From: Anastrepha obliqua
Taxonomy: Eukaryota > Arthropoda > Insecta > Diptera > Tephritidae
Assembly: GCF_027943255.1 (NCBI RefSeq)
Contig: NC_072893.1
Span: forward strand, 29,534,001 to 29,598,000
Length of the DNA stretch: 64,000 nt
Direction: 5' to 3'
Shown: positions 10,770 through 22,332 of the stretch, in pieces
Layout: each line of letters opens with the position of its first letter
Position numbering within the stretch: the first letter of the stretch is position 1
Made by a program: the position numbers and the translations under genes
Notes under the pieces: generated by a model
The model's input: the letters and a program-made list of their open reading frames with translations, nothing else
What the model was told of the DNA's origin: nothing
Database searches by the model: none

Positions 10770-11060
10770 TTGTTTGGTCGAGTCAAAGAAGCACTACGGG
10801 GAACGCGTTTTAACAACCGAAATAGTGGAAAGAAAATGATGGAAAAGTCGAAGACGTCTCTGATGGCGATACCGAAAATGAAGTTCAAAAATGTTTCGAG
10901 TGCTGGATCAAACACAGGCTTAAGTGTGTTGCAGTTGATGCGGAGTACTTTGAAGGCGATAATATCACTTTTTGAGGAAAAAACTTATATTATGAATTTT
11001 ACTGAATATATTAAGGGAACTTCTTGATCAGAGCGACATCTACACAAACCCTTGAAGGGT
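10770..11060 (+). pseudogene. mariner-like transposase C-terminus, family 2
   Basis: Frames read VKEALRGTRFNN and then KSKTSLMAIPKMKFKK. After a one-base deletion near 10890 they continue CFECWIKHRLKCVAVDAEYF and EGDNITF to a stop near 10980. W..R...C....G.YFEGD is the C-terminal signature of the GVQW3/MOS1-like mariner group. The same end is present on the minus strand at 44260-44430, and 3' flanks share AATATATT.....GAACTT.CTGATCAGA. Confidence 0.75.
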
Positions 11061-11769
11061 TGTGAAGGGAATTAAAAATTTGATAATTAGGATAACATCA
11101 AAGAGATTGTGACATAAAAAAAATTATATAAACCAACTCGACTATGTTAAATTATTTCAATATTAGATAAAAAAGTTATTTAGTTCATGCAGTGGCTTAG
11201 TCGGGAAAAATTTGTTCAAGTCCATGGCCCGAAAATAGAAGCCAAAGAAAATGGAGCATTTTTTTATCACACTAATTCTTAGGATTGCATTATACCCGTT
11301 GCGTGCATACAAACTCACTTACTGGAAACACTTAAATCTGAAGTTTGCTTGCTCTAAAACCGCTATGAATGGAATTTCACTTAAATAATGTATATTAATA
11401 ATACTCGAATCTGTATTTCAAATAAACTAAAAATGTACGATGGGTGGTCGATCATGTTTTATGTGGCGCAAGTTTGGAGTGTCCACGAATACGATTCAGT
11501 TGAGAGACTTCTACGTTTTCTTTTTAAAAAATAATTTTTTTGCCGCCAAATCTCCAAATTATATGATTCACATCGAAACAGATTTGCTTCCGCAATATCT
11601 ACATACCCTCCGAGCACAGATATGATCAGAAAGTATCGGGAATGTTTAATTTAAACGAACTGCGCACGTGAGGATCGGTCCATATTTTTTTCTTATCGTG
11701 GTAGGACTGTAAGACACACATCTGTCACTTTTTAGCACCATCGGATCATTAGTGTCTGCCTGGCCGGCC

Positions 11770-12110
11770 GGAAATGTGGGCAAGCAATTCTTGGATTTTG
11801 CATGATGATAACGCGACATCGCACCGAGCCCAAATTGTGCTGGATTATTAGACGAAACACCAAGTAAATACCATCGTCCAAGCAACGTATTCACCTGATA
11901 TGGCCCCGTGCGACTTCTTTTTGTTTCCCAAGTTGAAGTTACCACCTCTTGGAAGGAGATTTCAGTCGATAGAGGAGACCAAAGAGAATGTGACGAAGGA
12001 GCTGAAGGCCATCCCTTAGTCGGGTTAAACATTGTCACATATGTGTTGCTTCAGACGGGTCATATTTTGAAGGAGATAAAATTAATTTGGCTGAAATTTA
12101 ACTCAGTTTT
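11770..12110 (+). pseudogene. mariner-like transposase catalytic half, family 2-like
   Basis: One frame from about 11774 reads WASNSWILHDDNATSHRAQI (second catalytic Asp in HDDNA), a stop where a codon was lost, then VQATYSPDMAPCDFFLFPKL (third catalytic Asp) and RRFQSIEETKENVTKELKAI. The following stop replaces the usual C-terminal domain. Order and spacing are those of the GVQW3-type mariner transposases. N-terminal HTH region not found. Confidence 0.8.
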
Positions 12111-12300
12111 GTTTTTGTTTTCATTTTGGAAAAACTACGGCCCAATGATGCCGCCGGCCCATAAGCCGCAACAAACAGTCACTCTTTGTGGGTGCATTGG
12201 TCTTTCGGCAATCACTCTTGGAATATCATTCGCCCAAATGCGTCTGCTTATGGACGAATCCACTGTGGTGAAGATGTGCCTCCTCTGAAGAAGATGATTA
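12110..12300. other. unassigned segment between two transposase remnants
   Basis: A plus-strand frame (GPMMPPAHKPQQTVTLCG and following) is open to about 12288. I do not recognise it and it has no neighbour of the same frame. It may be part of another repeat. Confidence 0.3.
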
Positions 12301-12301
12301 T

Positions 12302-12665
12302 GTTCAAAAATTGGTCATTCACCATTGGCGACGCTTGAAATGGTCAAGAGGCAAGCGGTCAATTTCCGAACATTGTGTTTTCTGTCGAGAACATTTTTCA
12401 AATTGTGCAATTCGTAAAGTCCCAAAATGATAGGGTTTATTTGACCGACCGTCCATACGAGAATTTGACTCATAGATTGGCAACCAAGAGGCAGCACCCG
12501 AAACATTTAATGATTTGGGCCGCTGTAACCGCAGATGGTGTATTATTCTCTTTGGACCATTTTGGAGTGCAAGGTCCGAAATTATAGATTCGCCAGTCTC
12601 GAGGCGCTGAAAGAAGCCATTGTCCGCGAGTGGGCAAAAATACCTACAAGTCAAGGCAAAGAAGA
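12302..12665 (+). pseudogene. Tc1/mariner transposase fragment, family 3
   Basis: Frames contain SGQFPNIVFSVENIFQIVQF (normally IVFSDEK; the first catalytic Asp is now Val), SQNDRVYL, and RQHPKHLMIWAAVTADG. Then after a large deletion LEALKEAIVREWAKIPTSQG, typical of the C-terminal end. The same family appears at 45170-45470 and, with intact termini, at 55544-56444. The second and third catalytic residues are deleted. Confidence 0.75.
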
Positions 12666-12894
12666 AAGGTGGCCATACCGGGCAAAAGTAAATTGATTCT
12701 TAATTTTGTATTATTAATAAAAATAATTATTATTAATTATTATTAGTAAAATATAAAAATAATTTTCGAAACTAAAAGAAAGAAATAAAATAAGGAACAT
12801 TCATTCAAAATTTTGAAACCACTCTTCAGTTTTTTTATGCGATTATTAGTTTTTAAGATATCGATGAGCGAAGATAAAACGATTATTTCCGATT

Positions 12895-13160
12895 CAAAGT
12901 ATGATACGACATCCTAAAGAGAATTTGTCGCAGCGAATTCTACTAAAAACCAAATTGAAGCTTGATAAACCCGTTATGCGTTGCGTGCAGTGGTTTATTC
13001 TAAAAAGAATTATCCAAGTCCGTGCACCCATTCTTTCAAACAAGTGTGAAAATCTAAAAACAACTGTTTTTCCAGTAGCATTAAATCAAAAACTTCCCCC
13101 AAGTATTAACAGGATCAATAACTTGTATTTTCAGGGTCATACCGCCCGCGTCTGCTAACA
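12895..13160 (+). pseudogene. possible pogo/Tigger-type HTH fragment
   Basis: The frame 12901-13158 includes VMRCVQWFILKRIIQVRAPI and LSNKCENL. This resembles the second CENP-B/Tc5-type helix-turn-helix (W......G..VS.PIL..KA..L). Only one block matches, so this is tentative. Confidence 0.35.
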
Positions 13161-13169
13161 ATGAAAAAA

Positions 13170-14210
13170 TTAAAAAATTTTCATCAAACACATATTCTTA
13201 TTTATTTTTTGAATTCAATATTTCTTATTTATCAGCTTTTATTAAACGATCGTAAAATGCAAAAAGTTCCTCAGACGCAATTGACGGCCGCCGAGGCAGC
13301 CAAATATACGAGACTGCTTATTTCGATATTATTTGTATGTTTTACTGCGCAATGTGGACATTTCGGCGCCTTCAATTTACTTTGTTATCTATGCAATATT
13401 TTGTGTTTTTATTCTCAGCCATTGAAGTCACCGACTTTCCAGCAAGTAATTCACGTCAAATGTAGCATTCGCTGGTCTCAGTTGCTTACAGGTGGCAACA
13501 AACTTTTACTGCACTTTTTTGTGTTTATTTATTTACTTATTTATTTTTTTTTTTTTTTGAGATTTTCGTAATTTAATTGTTCGCTCCAAAAAGCAGCATT
13601 TGTAGTGAACTTGACATCTATAGCATTTCTTTCGAAATGATTTACTGAAAGCTCTACCGCAATTCAAGTTCCAAGCATATTTACACAGATGTATGCAATC
13701 AGATAAAAAAATGAGCGTTTGTATGTATGAAAGTAAACATATTCACATATAAATATGTATTGTATATATGAGTATGTAGACTTTACTTGTAATAATCGTA
13801 CTTGTAAACGCGTCTGCTCAATTAGCTTGACTACCTTTGATTCGACAATCTACATACTCGTACTTGTACCCGAAAAGTCACCAGACCAGCTAAGTGAAGG
13901 TTGGGATCGCAAGTTAAAAATCATGTAAAGGAACTTCAACTTTAATATCTACATACATAAAATATATTGCAATCGAAAAACACAACACTTTACATGCATA
14001 CTTACTTAGAGTACGACTTAAAAATTGTAAGCCAAGTCGTGTGTCACAAAACCTGTTAAAAGTAGGGTCATGGGCAGTCATAGATAGGGCAGGACAACCA
14101 TAAAAAGCGCATTCAGGGGAACAAAAATATAGATTTTTTATATTATTTTTTTAATCTATACTTGAAGTACAGGTTGCGATTAGCCGTAATATTAACCTAT
14201 ATATAGTTTT
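13170..14210. other. unassigned AT-rich DNA
   Basis: Contains poly-T near 13540-13558 and tetranucleotide-rich patches (GTATGTATGA, ATATAAATATG) around 13700-13780. No gene seen. Confidence 0.4.
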
Positions 14211-14214
14211 TTTT

Positions 14215-14534
14215 GGCGGCCGCTGTGGCCGAATGGGTTGGTGCGTGAGTACCATTCGGAATTCAGAAAGAGAACGTCGGTTCGATTCTCGGTGAAAGAT
14301 CAAAAATTAAGAAAAACATTTTTCTAATAGCGGTCGCCCCTCGGCAGGCAATGGCAAACCTCCGAGTGCCATGAAAAAGCTCCTCATAAAAAATATCTGC
14401 CGGATCGGAGCCGGCTTGAAACTGTAGATACCTCCATTTTGTGGAACAACATCGAAACGCACACCACAAATAGAAGGAGAAGCTCGGCCAAACACCCAAA
14501 AAGGGTGTACGCGCCAATTATATACATATATATT
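14215..14534 (+). mobile_element. SINE copy 5 (full length, head type A; best reference copy)
   Basis: The order is: tRNA-like head (14215-14300), A-rich spacer AATTAAGAAAAAC, body with TAGCGGTCGCCCCTCGGCAG, CTCCTCATAAAAAATATCTG, GGAACAACATCGAAACGCAC and CTCGGCCAAACACCCAAAAA, then GTACGCGCCAATTATATACA and an alternating TA tail. Length is about 320 bp. No ORF is expected in a SINE; those overlapping it are artefacts. The 3' flank is a mariner-type element at 14552. Confidence 0.9.
14226..14289 (+). promoter_or_regulatory. RNA polymerase III boxes A and B in SINE head
   Basis: TGGCCGAATGG at 14226-14236 fits box A (TRGYNNANNNG) and GGTTCGATTCT at 14279-14289 fits box B (GGTTCGANTCC). Their spacing of about 50 bp is normal for a tRNA-type internal promoter. 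Confidence 0.75.
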
Positions 14535-14551
14535 GTTTTTTTTTATTACTA

Positions 14552-14938
14552 CAAGGTGGCGCAAAATTAACCATCTTTTTTTAGTAACTTTTTTACTAAA
14601 TACAAAACAAATGATTTTGAGTGATGAAACTCCGGCGGAGTCATTGGACCTTACTTTTTCGAAAATGAAGCTGGAGCAATAGTTACAGTGAATGGATTGC
14701 GCTATCGAGAGATGATTAACATTTTTTTATGACTGGAATTGGATAGTTTTGATCTGCACAACGTTTATTTTCAACAAGACGGCGCTACGTGCCACACAAG
14801 CAACGAAACCATTGACCTTTTATCAAAATAACAACTCTTATTGGAAAACCCTTTACAGCTGTTTAGTTTATAAGCGTCAAACAAATTAACATACGACGCT
14901 AAATCTTTCTATAGTATGATTAAATTTGCGCCACCTCG
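14552..14938 (+). mobile_element. TA-type mariner-like element, family 4 (deletion derivative)
   Basis: The left end CAAGGTGGCGCAAAATTAA (14552) is mirrored by a diverged right end, TTAAATTTGCGCCACCTCG (to 14938). The left TA is present; the right one is decayed. Inside, frames give VIGPYFFENEAGAIVTVNGL and VYFQQDGATCHTSNETIDLL, so the transposase is of the same broad WFQQDGA type as at 6257. About 60% of the coding region is missing. The termini match the MITE at 50137-50312. Confidence 0.85.
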
Positions 14939-15052
14939 TTTAATTCTTATAGTTGCAAATTCGAACTTTAAAAAATGTGCACAGATATTCAAAATCTGTA
15001 AAATTTGCGCCGGTCAGCCAACGAGTAAATGACATTACTGAGGAAAGGGTAA

Positions 15053-15350
15053 AGGGTTGGTCCGCGACTACAATTCTAGAATGCGTAGGCTCGAATTTCC
15101 ATGCATGAGACAGCAAAATGATAGAAACTGTTTTTTTCTAATAGCGGTCGCCCCTTAGCGGACAATGGCAAACCTTCGCGTATATTTCTGCTATCAAAAA
15201 ACTCCTCATAAAAAAGCAAATGCCGTTCGGAGTCGGCTTCTAACTGTAGGTCCCTCCATTTGTAGAACAACATCAAGACGCACGCCACAAATAGGAGGAG
15301 TAGCTCGCCCAAATACCTTACAGAAGTGTACGCAAAAATTATTTATTTAT
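15053..15350 (+). mobile_element. SINE copy 6 (head type B)
   Basis: The head is eroded (GGGTTGGTCCGCGACTAC at 15053; box B as GGCTCGAATTTCC) and followed by GCAAAATGATAGAAAC, the type B spacer. The body (TAATAGCGGTCGCCCC, CTCCTCATAAAAAAGC, GGTCCCTCCATTTGTAGAAC, CGCACGCCACAAATAGGAGG) is well preserved. Tail is (TTTA)n. Confidence 0.85.
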
Positions 15351-15359
15351 TTTAAACAT

Positions 15360-16865
15360 CATCAGCAGGCTTGAACCGGTGCTGGGTCAAATGAGCGGCC
15401 AGTTTTTTTTTTTTGTTTTGTAGGAAAACCCCTCGACGATCACTATAATTTAACAGATTCTACTTATGAACGTTGCTGAATAACTGCATAGTTGTACAGC
15501 AATTTCGAAATTTTCTTTTATGTCATACGCCATTATCCACTCACAACAACAACTATGCAAAATATTTGCACCTCTGGCAATATCCAAAAATAAACCAGCT
15601 CCAGCTGTATGAAGTCAACTTGGCTGTAAGTGTGCAGAAATGCGGAAAAAAGTATGTAATAAAATAAATCATTGCCTAATCAATCGTCATACAAATGCTT
15701 GGAAGTGTATAATGAACAGTTAACCAAAGCAAACCAATAAACAAATTCCAAAATGCATTTCCGTCTATTTGTCGAAATGGAAAGTTTCTCTACGTCACTT
15801 AAAATTCATTACTTGCATCGACATCCATTTGTATGGCGAAATATTTGAAAATATCTTATCACTTTATCACTAACAACTCCCTCATTCGCTTGCACACGCA
15901 CTTTGTTGTACGCGCGCACTTACATTGCATTGCACTGTTAAAGGTCTGTAAAGCCGGCATTTATGTAGCTAACAGCTGGGCCGTGCATTAGGCGAGTAGC
16001 AGCTTCTCGGTCAATTAAATTGGGTACTACATAGCACTTTATGTCGCAACATTTTCTGTAACTTCTTGCTTCGCGTTGTTTTTTGGCTGTCGAAGCGATT
16101 TCGAAACTGAAAAAAAAAAGAAAGATAAAAAAGTATATTTCGTAAGAATTGATAAGCGTTACAATGTCGCCATTACCTACTTTAAGTGGACGTACTGCTG
16201 AGTTGCACCCGAAGAGATATCATCGCACTTAGTAACTCACCAAGGTGTAAGCATAAAGTATGTACAAATGATTAAGTACATAAAAACATACTTGCACTTA
16301 CACGCATACGCTTACATAGTAAGTGTGTGTGTGTTGTGTGTGTGTGTGCATATGAAAAACCTGAATGCCTACCTCAATAAAAAATGTAGTCTCGGTTTGA
16401 CAACTTTTTATATTTGCCATTTTAGATATCAGTTAATTTTTTTGTTTTGTAATGTCGACACTGACAGTACCATACAAAGTATGTGTATGTATGTATGTAT
16501 ACTATATACATAAGTACACACCATACATCACTGCTCGATAATGGGACATGAGATAAGCAAAATCTTTTAATTTGTTTTCTATTCTTTTTTATTTACTATT
16601 TATAAATATAATTAATTTTTGTTTGCTATAAGTGGCTTTACGCTTGACCTTTCACATCTATTAACACTCAAAAACATATTTCCTTGATTTATTACATTGA
16701 TGTGGTTACCGTGGAATGTGGCAAGCCCGAGTAAATGTTTGATCTCACCGCTTAATAAAAAAAGTTTCCGTTTCCAAAATTCATTAAACGCTTCAACCAA
16801 GATTATCAGTCGATTTTTGTCTTCCATGTCAGCTGCAAATACCAAGTCAAATGAAGTCTTTCTAA
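15360..16865. other. unassigned AT-rich DNA with GT and ATGT microsatellites
   Basis: A GT run is at 16322-16349 and an ATGT-rich patch at 16478-16500. The section 15780-16130 contains GC-richer patches typical of unique fly DNA. No coding exon is convincing. Confidence 0.4.
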
Positions 16866-16867
16866 AA

Positions 16868-17130
16868 AAGAAAAAAATAATAATTGGCAGTTCTGCTAGG
16901 TGTTGGGACGAGCTCCTCCTCCCATTTATGGCTTGCGTGTTGATGTTGTTGCACAAATGGAGGTACCTACAGTTTTAAGTCGACTCCGCACCTCAAATCG
17001 ATTTTTATGAGGAGCTTTTTCATGGTAGACATACACTCGAAGGTCTGCCATTGCCTGCCGAGGGGCGACCGCTATTAGAAAAAACTTTTTCTATCATTTT
17101 GCCGAGTCATACACGGAAATTCGAACCTAT
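16868..17130 (-). mobile_element. SINE copy 7 (head type B, 5'-truncated at box B)
   Basis: The tail is at 16868-16888 and the body ends at TTAGAAAAAACTTTTTCTAT. The last recognisable head segment is the box B complement TTCGAACCTA at 17120-17129. LINE coding sequence begins directly after it. Confidence 0.85.
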
Positions 17131-17280
17131 CGCGTATGCTGATGACATAGTGTTGAGGGTATGTGGCATGTCCATCCTCGAAAGGAAGGACGATGAGCTT
17201 TTCTCTAACAACGAAACAAAAGCAAAGACTTTCGCGCTCCATATCAACGCTGATCAGACCAAATACGTGAATACGTAAGA
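17131..17280 (+). pseudogene. LINE reverse-transcriptase fragment with YADD motif
   Basis: The frame reads AYADDIVLRVCGMSILERKD and ends ALHINADQTKYVNT. AYADD is the catalytic motif C of reverse transcriptases, intact here, and L.IN..KTKY fits the downstream motif D region. It is joined without a gap to a different LINE segment at about 17278. Confidence 0.7.
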
Positions 17281-17930
17281 TTTCTCTGATCTGGGTTTCA
17301 GGACATAGGAACGTAGAGGGAAATGAAATTGCTGTTGAGCTTGCCAGGAAGGAGACTGAATTGGCCTCAGAGACCTCCTACCCGGGCATTAGCATCCCCC
17401 TGACAATTGTCAAAAGGGAACTGCACAAATTATTTCTCAGGAAAGCACAGAAGAGATGGAGCTCTATTTCTTCATGTGCTATTTCGAAAACCCTTTGGCC
17501 TCAATAAGATATACGAAGGACTCAGAAAGTCCTTTGGACTCCTCACGATTCAATTTCCAAACTCGTAGCTGTGTTTACCGGGCACTGAACGATCGGCACA
17601 CACGCGGAAAAGATAGGGTTAACCCATTTAACCCCCATTGCAGAAGCTGTAGGGACCCTTCAGAGAAGGAGACCGTTGAGCACATTCATTGTAAATGTCC
17701 GGGTTTGGCAGCTAGACGACTAATGTCACTGGATACTCCGTTCTTCGACAGCCTGCGGCAGTGCGCCAATCTAAATCCCATTAATCTTCTCCATTATATC
17801 AACAGCTCTGTCTAGCTGTAGATATATGAGTGTTGGAGGTCTCATAAAGGTATCAAAATGGCGCTTCAGTGCTTCTTGAGGAGTACCAGACTGGCACTTC
17901 AACCACTACACCTATCTACCTACCTGAGTA
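17278..17930 (+). pseudogene. I/Jockey-group LINE: RNase H end, Cys knuckle and 3' UTR
   Basis: The first frame gives ISLIWVSGHRNVEGNEIAVE, the last RNase H block. It is followed by ELHKLFLRKAQKRW and, in a second frame, CRSCRDPSEKETVEHIHCKC, the C-terminal cysteine knuckle, then a stop near 17814. The 3' UTR ends CACTTCAACC and a CTATCTACCTACC tail rather than poly-A. The same 3' end, inverted, is the insertion at 19197-19355 and the fragment at 27930-28025. The frameshift lies near 17490. Confidence 0.8.
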
Positions 17931-17938
17931 CTGTGGGT

Positions 17939-18350
17939 AATGTCAATCAAGGATGAACAAAATCTTCGAACTTACGAAAGAAGAGTTTTACGAAAAGTGT
18001 ATGATGCAACCCGGTTGAGGATGGTTCTAATAGAATCAGATACAACGAGGACCAGCTTTGGATTTACATGGAGAAAGATTTCGAGGGAGGTGGTGAAATC
18101 GCAAAGATTCCAATGGTTAGGTCATCATGTGAGGCGCATTAGTAAGGAACGCTACCCACCAGATGTAAAGGAGGGCCTAGGTAATGCTGGTTCGACGACG
18201 TCATTGAGGATATTGTATCAAAAAACTGAAAATACAGAACTGATGGTCTGCTGCCTTGAATCGTGTAATTTGGAGAAGGCTAGTAGATGAAGCTGAAGCT
18301 CAGCCGAGCAGCGTTGCACGTGAAGATGGTGGCAAGGCTTTTTAATGAGT
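17939..18350 (+). pseudogene. LINE post-RT region (RTE-like)
   Basis: Short frames give NLRTYERRVLRKVYDATR (ERK.LRKI.G type block), QRFQWLGHHVRRI (the RLRWLGHV.RM block) and WFDDVIEDI, separated by frameshifts. This order matches the conserved tail after the reverse transcriptase in RTE-like LINEs. It is a different subfamily from those at 29.6 and 40.3 kb. Confidence 0.6.
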
Positions 18351-18539
18351 TGTGACAATTTATTTGTTTTTTAGTTTTAATAGTTTATTTATTAAAACAT
18401 AGTTAATTTCCCTACAAGAACCATATAACTCTGAAACTTGGATTAAAAAAAAATGTTTATAAAAAAAAATCAAATTTTCAAAAACTAGAATTTTTAAAAT
18501 ATATATTTTTTCAAAATTTTTAATAAGAATTTTTAGAAA

Positions 18540-19660
18540 ATAGCTCAAAAATGGCGTGGTACAGCAACAACTGATTACGTGCAAATTTGGTTTCGTCAAT
18601 TTCGGTCAGTCATTTTTGATGTTAAAGAAAATGTCCATGTCGAAAATGTCGATAAAATCGCGGAAAAACCGAGGTTGACCGGTAAGCTATTGGTCGTAGT
18701 ATCACCCAGAAGCTAAGATCGACGTTAAAACAGTTTTAAACTATTCGTGCAAAGCTTGATTCAAAAAGAAGCTCGATGCTTGGGTGCCACAGAAATTAAC
18801 ACCAAAAACCCTGTTGGATCGAATTTCCATCTGCATAGACTTGGTCAAACGGAAGGAAATCGATCCATTTCTTAAACGGATGCTGACTGAGTATCAGAGT
18901 TGGGTCACATACGGCAATATTTTGCAAAAACGAGCGTCGTTAAAGAGTGATGAAGCGGCTCAAACGGTGGCCAAACCAGGACTAATGCCCCGGAAAGTTC
19001 TACTGTGTATTTGGTGAGATGTGAAAGGAATCATTTATTATGAGTTGCTTCCGTATGGCCAAACACCAAACTCAGAGCTCTATTGTCAACAACTGGACCG
19101 TTTGAAGCAAGCGAAAGACCAGAAACGACCAGAATTGGTCAACAGATGAGATGTTGTGTTCCATCAGGACAATGCAAGACCACACAGGTCTGTAGTAGGT
19201 AGGTAGGTAGGTGAAATGGTTGAAGTGCCAGTTTGGCACTCCTCAAGTAGCACTAAAGCGCCATTTTGATACCATTATGAGACCTCCAATAGGCAGATAT
19301 CTACAGCCAGCCAGAGTGGTTGATATAATGGAGAAGATTGATGGGACTTAGGTTGCACACAGGTCTGTAGTGACTCGCCAAAAACTCCGGGAGCTTGTTT
19401 GGGTAGTTTTAAATCAACCACCATCTAGGCCGGCCCTGGGATCAAGCGATTACTACATTTTCCTCTACTTGCAAAACTTCCTGAGTGATAAGAAGAGAAG
19501 ATTTTGAAACCCGATTACTAAAGTTTTTCGCTAATAAGCGGCAAGACTTCTTTGAGAGAGGCATTATGAAGTTACCGTTGAAACAGCAAATTATACAACA
19601 AAACGGTGTATATTTCACCTAAATCGGGCAATCCGAGACTTCTTAAATAAAGTTTTGAGT
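18540..19660 (+). pseudogene. irritans/SETMAR-like mariner transposase, interrupted
   Basis: The order of blocks is complete but broken: QIWFRQFRS near 18585 (N-terminal HTH), LDRISICIDLVKRKEIDPFL at 18814, YELLPYGQTPNSELYCQQLD at 19043, VVFHQDNARPHRS at 19150 (second catalytic Asp), a 159-bp LINE insert at 19197-19355, then VVTRQKLRELVWVVLNQPP, SSDYYIFLYLQNFLSDKK and a degraded C-terminus near 19600. Several frameshifts and stops show long inactivity. I could not identify convincing inverted termini. Confidence 0.85.
19197..19355 (-). mobile_element. LINE 3'-end insertion with 16-bp target-site duplication
   Basis: CACACAGGTCTGTAGT occurs at 19181-19196 and again at 19356-19371, exactly bracketing a 159-bp piece that is the reverse complement of the LINE 3' end at about 17770-17925. 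The 3' tail of the insert is an (ACCT)n run, here AGGTAGGTAGGTAGGT on the plus strand. This is a 5'-truncated retrotransposition event into the mariner. Confidence 0.95.
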
Positions 19661-19669
19661 TTTACATAA

Positions 19670-21290
19670 AAATAATGGATTTCTTTTCCCACAACATATA
19701 TGACTACAACAACAAAAATCTGATTTATTCATACTCATACATATGATACTAACACAACAAATGCGAAAAGTATTCCATGTTTGCTCAAGTGGCATGAGAG
19801 GCTGCTAATAACTCCAGTGTGGAACGCTTCCGATGTCATAGCCACTTATGTGTCAGCATTGAAGCCACTATCCATATAAACGATATTTCCAGCTGGGTAT
19901 ACATACATGCATTTTATTTGTAAAGATATTTGAAGTTGGCAGTAAAAGGATTTTAAAGCCATTTCCGACAAGTACCATTTAAAGGAATTTCCCTTAAGAA
20001 TAGAACGAAAGTATTTGCCTGGAAAATAAAAGGGCTTCATTTAGTAGAAATCTGCGACATGGATCATACATGAATATGTATAAGTCAAATATACACTTAT
20101 ATGTACGCATCTCAATATGTTCCGCTCAAGCCGCCTTTGATACGCTATTAGCCTCGTTTAGGTTTTTGTCTGCTACCAGTTGGCAGCATTGCAGCCGCAG
20201 CAGCAGCCGCATCCGTCTCGTTGAATCTCATTGCCTTACGTTGCGAGTATTTGCCAAGTCTGGTTCCTACTTTTGGTTAGGTCCACTTCCAGCTTTTGGC
20301 GTCGCCATACAGTGTTGTCAAAGCCGCTTGTTTGCGTCTGGCAGTCTGCTGCTCTGATGCGTGCGCACGCGCAAAAAGGAATTTCACTCAGGTTTTTCTC
20401 GCCATTTATGGTGTGTTGTACAAATTTTTACTAAAAAGAAAATCGTCTCACAAACAAGTCAACTTGTTGTTGTTGCTGGCTGCTGTTGAAAATTTGCTTA
20501 GACAAAACCTTAGCAAATGTGTAGCCACATGCCAACTTATAAAGCGAGTAACAAGCTTTGCAAACGGGCAGCAAGCGGTTGGCGAGGTTTCTACAAATGC
20601 GTGGAGGTTGCCAGCGTTTTTTGTGTGTCGTTTTTGTCAAGCGTAGAACTGCGTGGTATGCGAAATGAAAAAATAAGTGCGTTTTTAAGAGTTGATGTTG
20701 CTTTTAACTACATTTTTCTTTTCTTCTTTGATTACAAAAATACCATTTTGGCCCGAGGATGTACAAAATTTTCCATTAAAAGTTTTCAAGTAATAGTTGA
20801 GAAATAATAGTTTATTGCAGACTGTGAAGAAACTAATAATTTTTCATTCGTTTACATACAAAGATACAGGCTGGGAAAAATGCTGTTGCCTGTTAAATTT
20901 GATGTTGAAAAATTCGATGAGATAAAACGAAAGTAGGGAAATAGACGAGCAGCGCCACCATATCAAAGGCTCACCTTGGTTAGTAGGGAAGTATCGAAGT
21001 ATCGCGCAGTTCGTACGTTTGCACCTGCTGCTGTCTAAGCCGATGTTCCTTGAAAATAAGAAATTTGAATTGGTCGAGCGAAGGTTTGGTGGCTCCCAAA
21101 ACACTCTGGCTGAAAAGCCCATTGTATTTAGAGCTCTGGAGAGAGGGTAGATAGACAAGGAGGAAAGGAGAAAGTATCAGAGAAAAGAGATAGGAAGGAA
21201 TAGAGCCAGAGATAGAGGTAGTTAGTCCTATGAGAATTTTCCAGATTCTTTGGTAAATCAGTAAATATCCTCCAGTTTTAGAAAACGAAT
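19670..21290. other. unassigned DNA
   Basis: No gene recognised. A (CAG)n-like patch lies at 20196-20212. Several open frames on both strands overlap 20070-20800 but share no splice sites or homology I can name. 21130-21200 is purine-rich (GGAGAGAGGG, GGAGGAAAGGAG). Confidence 0.4.
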
Positions 21291-21301
21291 ATTACTCATT
21301 C

Positions 21302-21577
21302 TCACGACAACACAACCCAGAATTCGTAGCCTTGCTCTAGCAAAGAAGGACACTTACAGAGAAAGTGCGCAGTGATATTCGCCTCCTCCAAGCAAGACAG
21401 ACGCATTTTGTCCTTAATGATGGTCATATGCTGACCCCATGGGTTGTGTTCTGTAATACCGACCATCAACCGAACGTCTTTCCTTCCAAGTTTTATGATA
21501 GTGGAAAGTTTGACAGTTTTCTGTTCGGATTTGTCACAAAACACTTTGCAGTTCCCCAGCGTTCTAGACCACACCAT
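21302..21577 (-). pseudogene. LINE ORF C-terminus fragment
   Basis: The minus frame contains IKLGRKDVRLMVGITEHNPW followed by CLEEANITAHFLCKCPSL. This is the same arrangement (LSRKD.R...G..TGH, then a cysteine/histidine knuckle) as at 920-1369 and 60303-60641. Part of the knuckle is degraded (one cysteine pair lost). Confidence 0.65.
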
Positions 21578-21589
21578 ATAATATTTAAT

Positions 21590-22185
21590 ATTTCTGAAAG
21601 AGTAAATTTAAATATGAGTTCTGATGATGAAGCACCCTGTCTCACTAGTTTTCTGAATTCATCCATGCGGCACTTCGCTGCAGGACAAACTTCGTGAAGA
21701 TCATACCAAATCAATGGAATACTTAAAAGGTGAATACTTCAATATGAATCTGAACACGAAAATCCACTGTAAGGATTTTTCAAGACAAACCAAGCCCAAC
21801 AAAAGTTATTCAACCACCAAGCACTTCGAAGCAAATGATCATCTGTTTTTTTTTTGGTGTCACGCGATTAGAGCAAAGAGGAGTAGTCAATTTTGAATGG
21901 CGCACCACCAGCTGAACTATTCTCCTCCACCACAACTCAAGTAAATGCATTTTTAAGCATTAAAAAAATTCAACTGATGAGTCGGCAGCCAAGCAGTACT
22001 TATTTAGCCCGAAAAAATTTCCTCTGGAGCAAAAATGCGAGATCAGCCTGAAGAAGCGGGTACAGAATTGATGAGATTAAATGTTTTGAAGTTATATTAC
22101 GCCAATTGAAATAGAAAAAATGCATTTAAAATCGTTCCAATGCGTGCAAAAACGCATTAATCTCCATGAACAATATTTTTAAAAT
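21590..22185. other. unassigned DNA
   Basis: No recognised gene. At 22191 TTAAGGGCTCCCGGTGGTCT followed by GAGCTCGAAAA could be one terminus of a TTAA-type element; no matching opposite end was found. Confidence 0.3.
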
Positions 22186-22332
22186 CAAACTTAAGGGCTC
22201 CCGGTGGTCTAGAGCTCGAAAATTTAGGGGATTCTCAGGAATTTTTTATTTACAATAAAAAAAATTAAAAAGATATTAGAATTTTTTAAGCAGTTAAACT
22301 TTTACATACAAAAATTAAAAAAAAAAACAAAA

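Noticed and set aside
20070..20807. overlapping plus and minus frames that could be an exon
   Set aside because: No splice sites in a consistent frame, no homology recognised and all strands open about equally, as in noncoding DNA.
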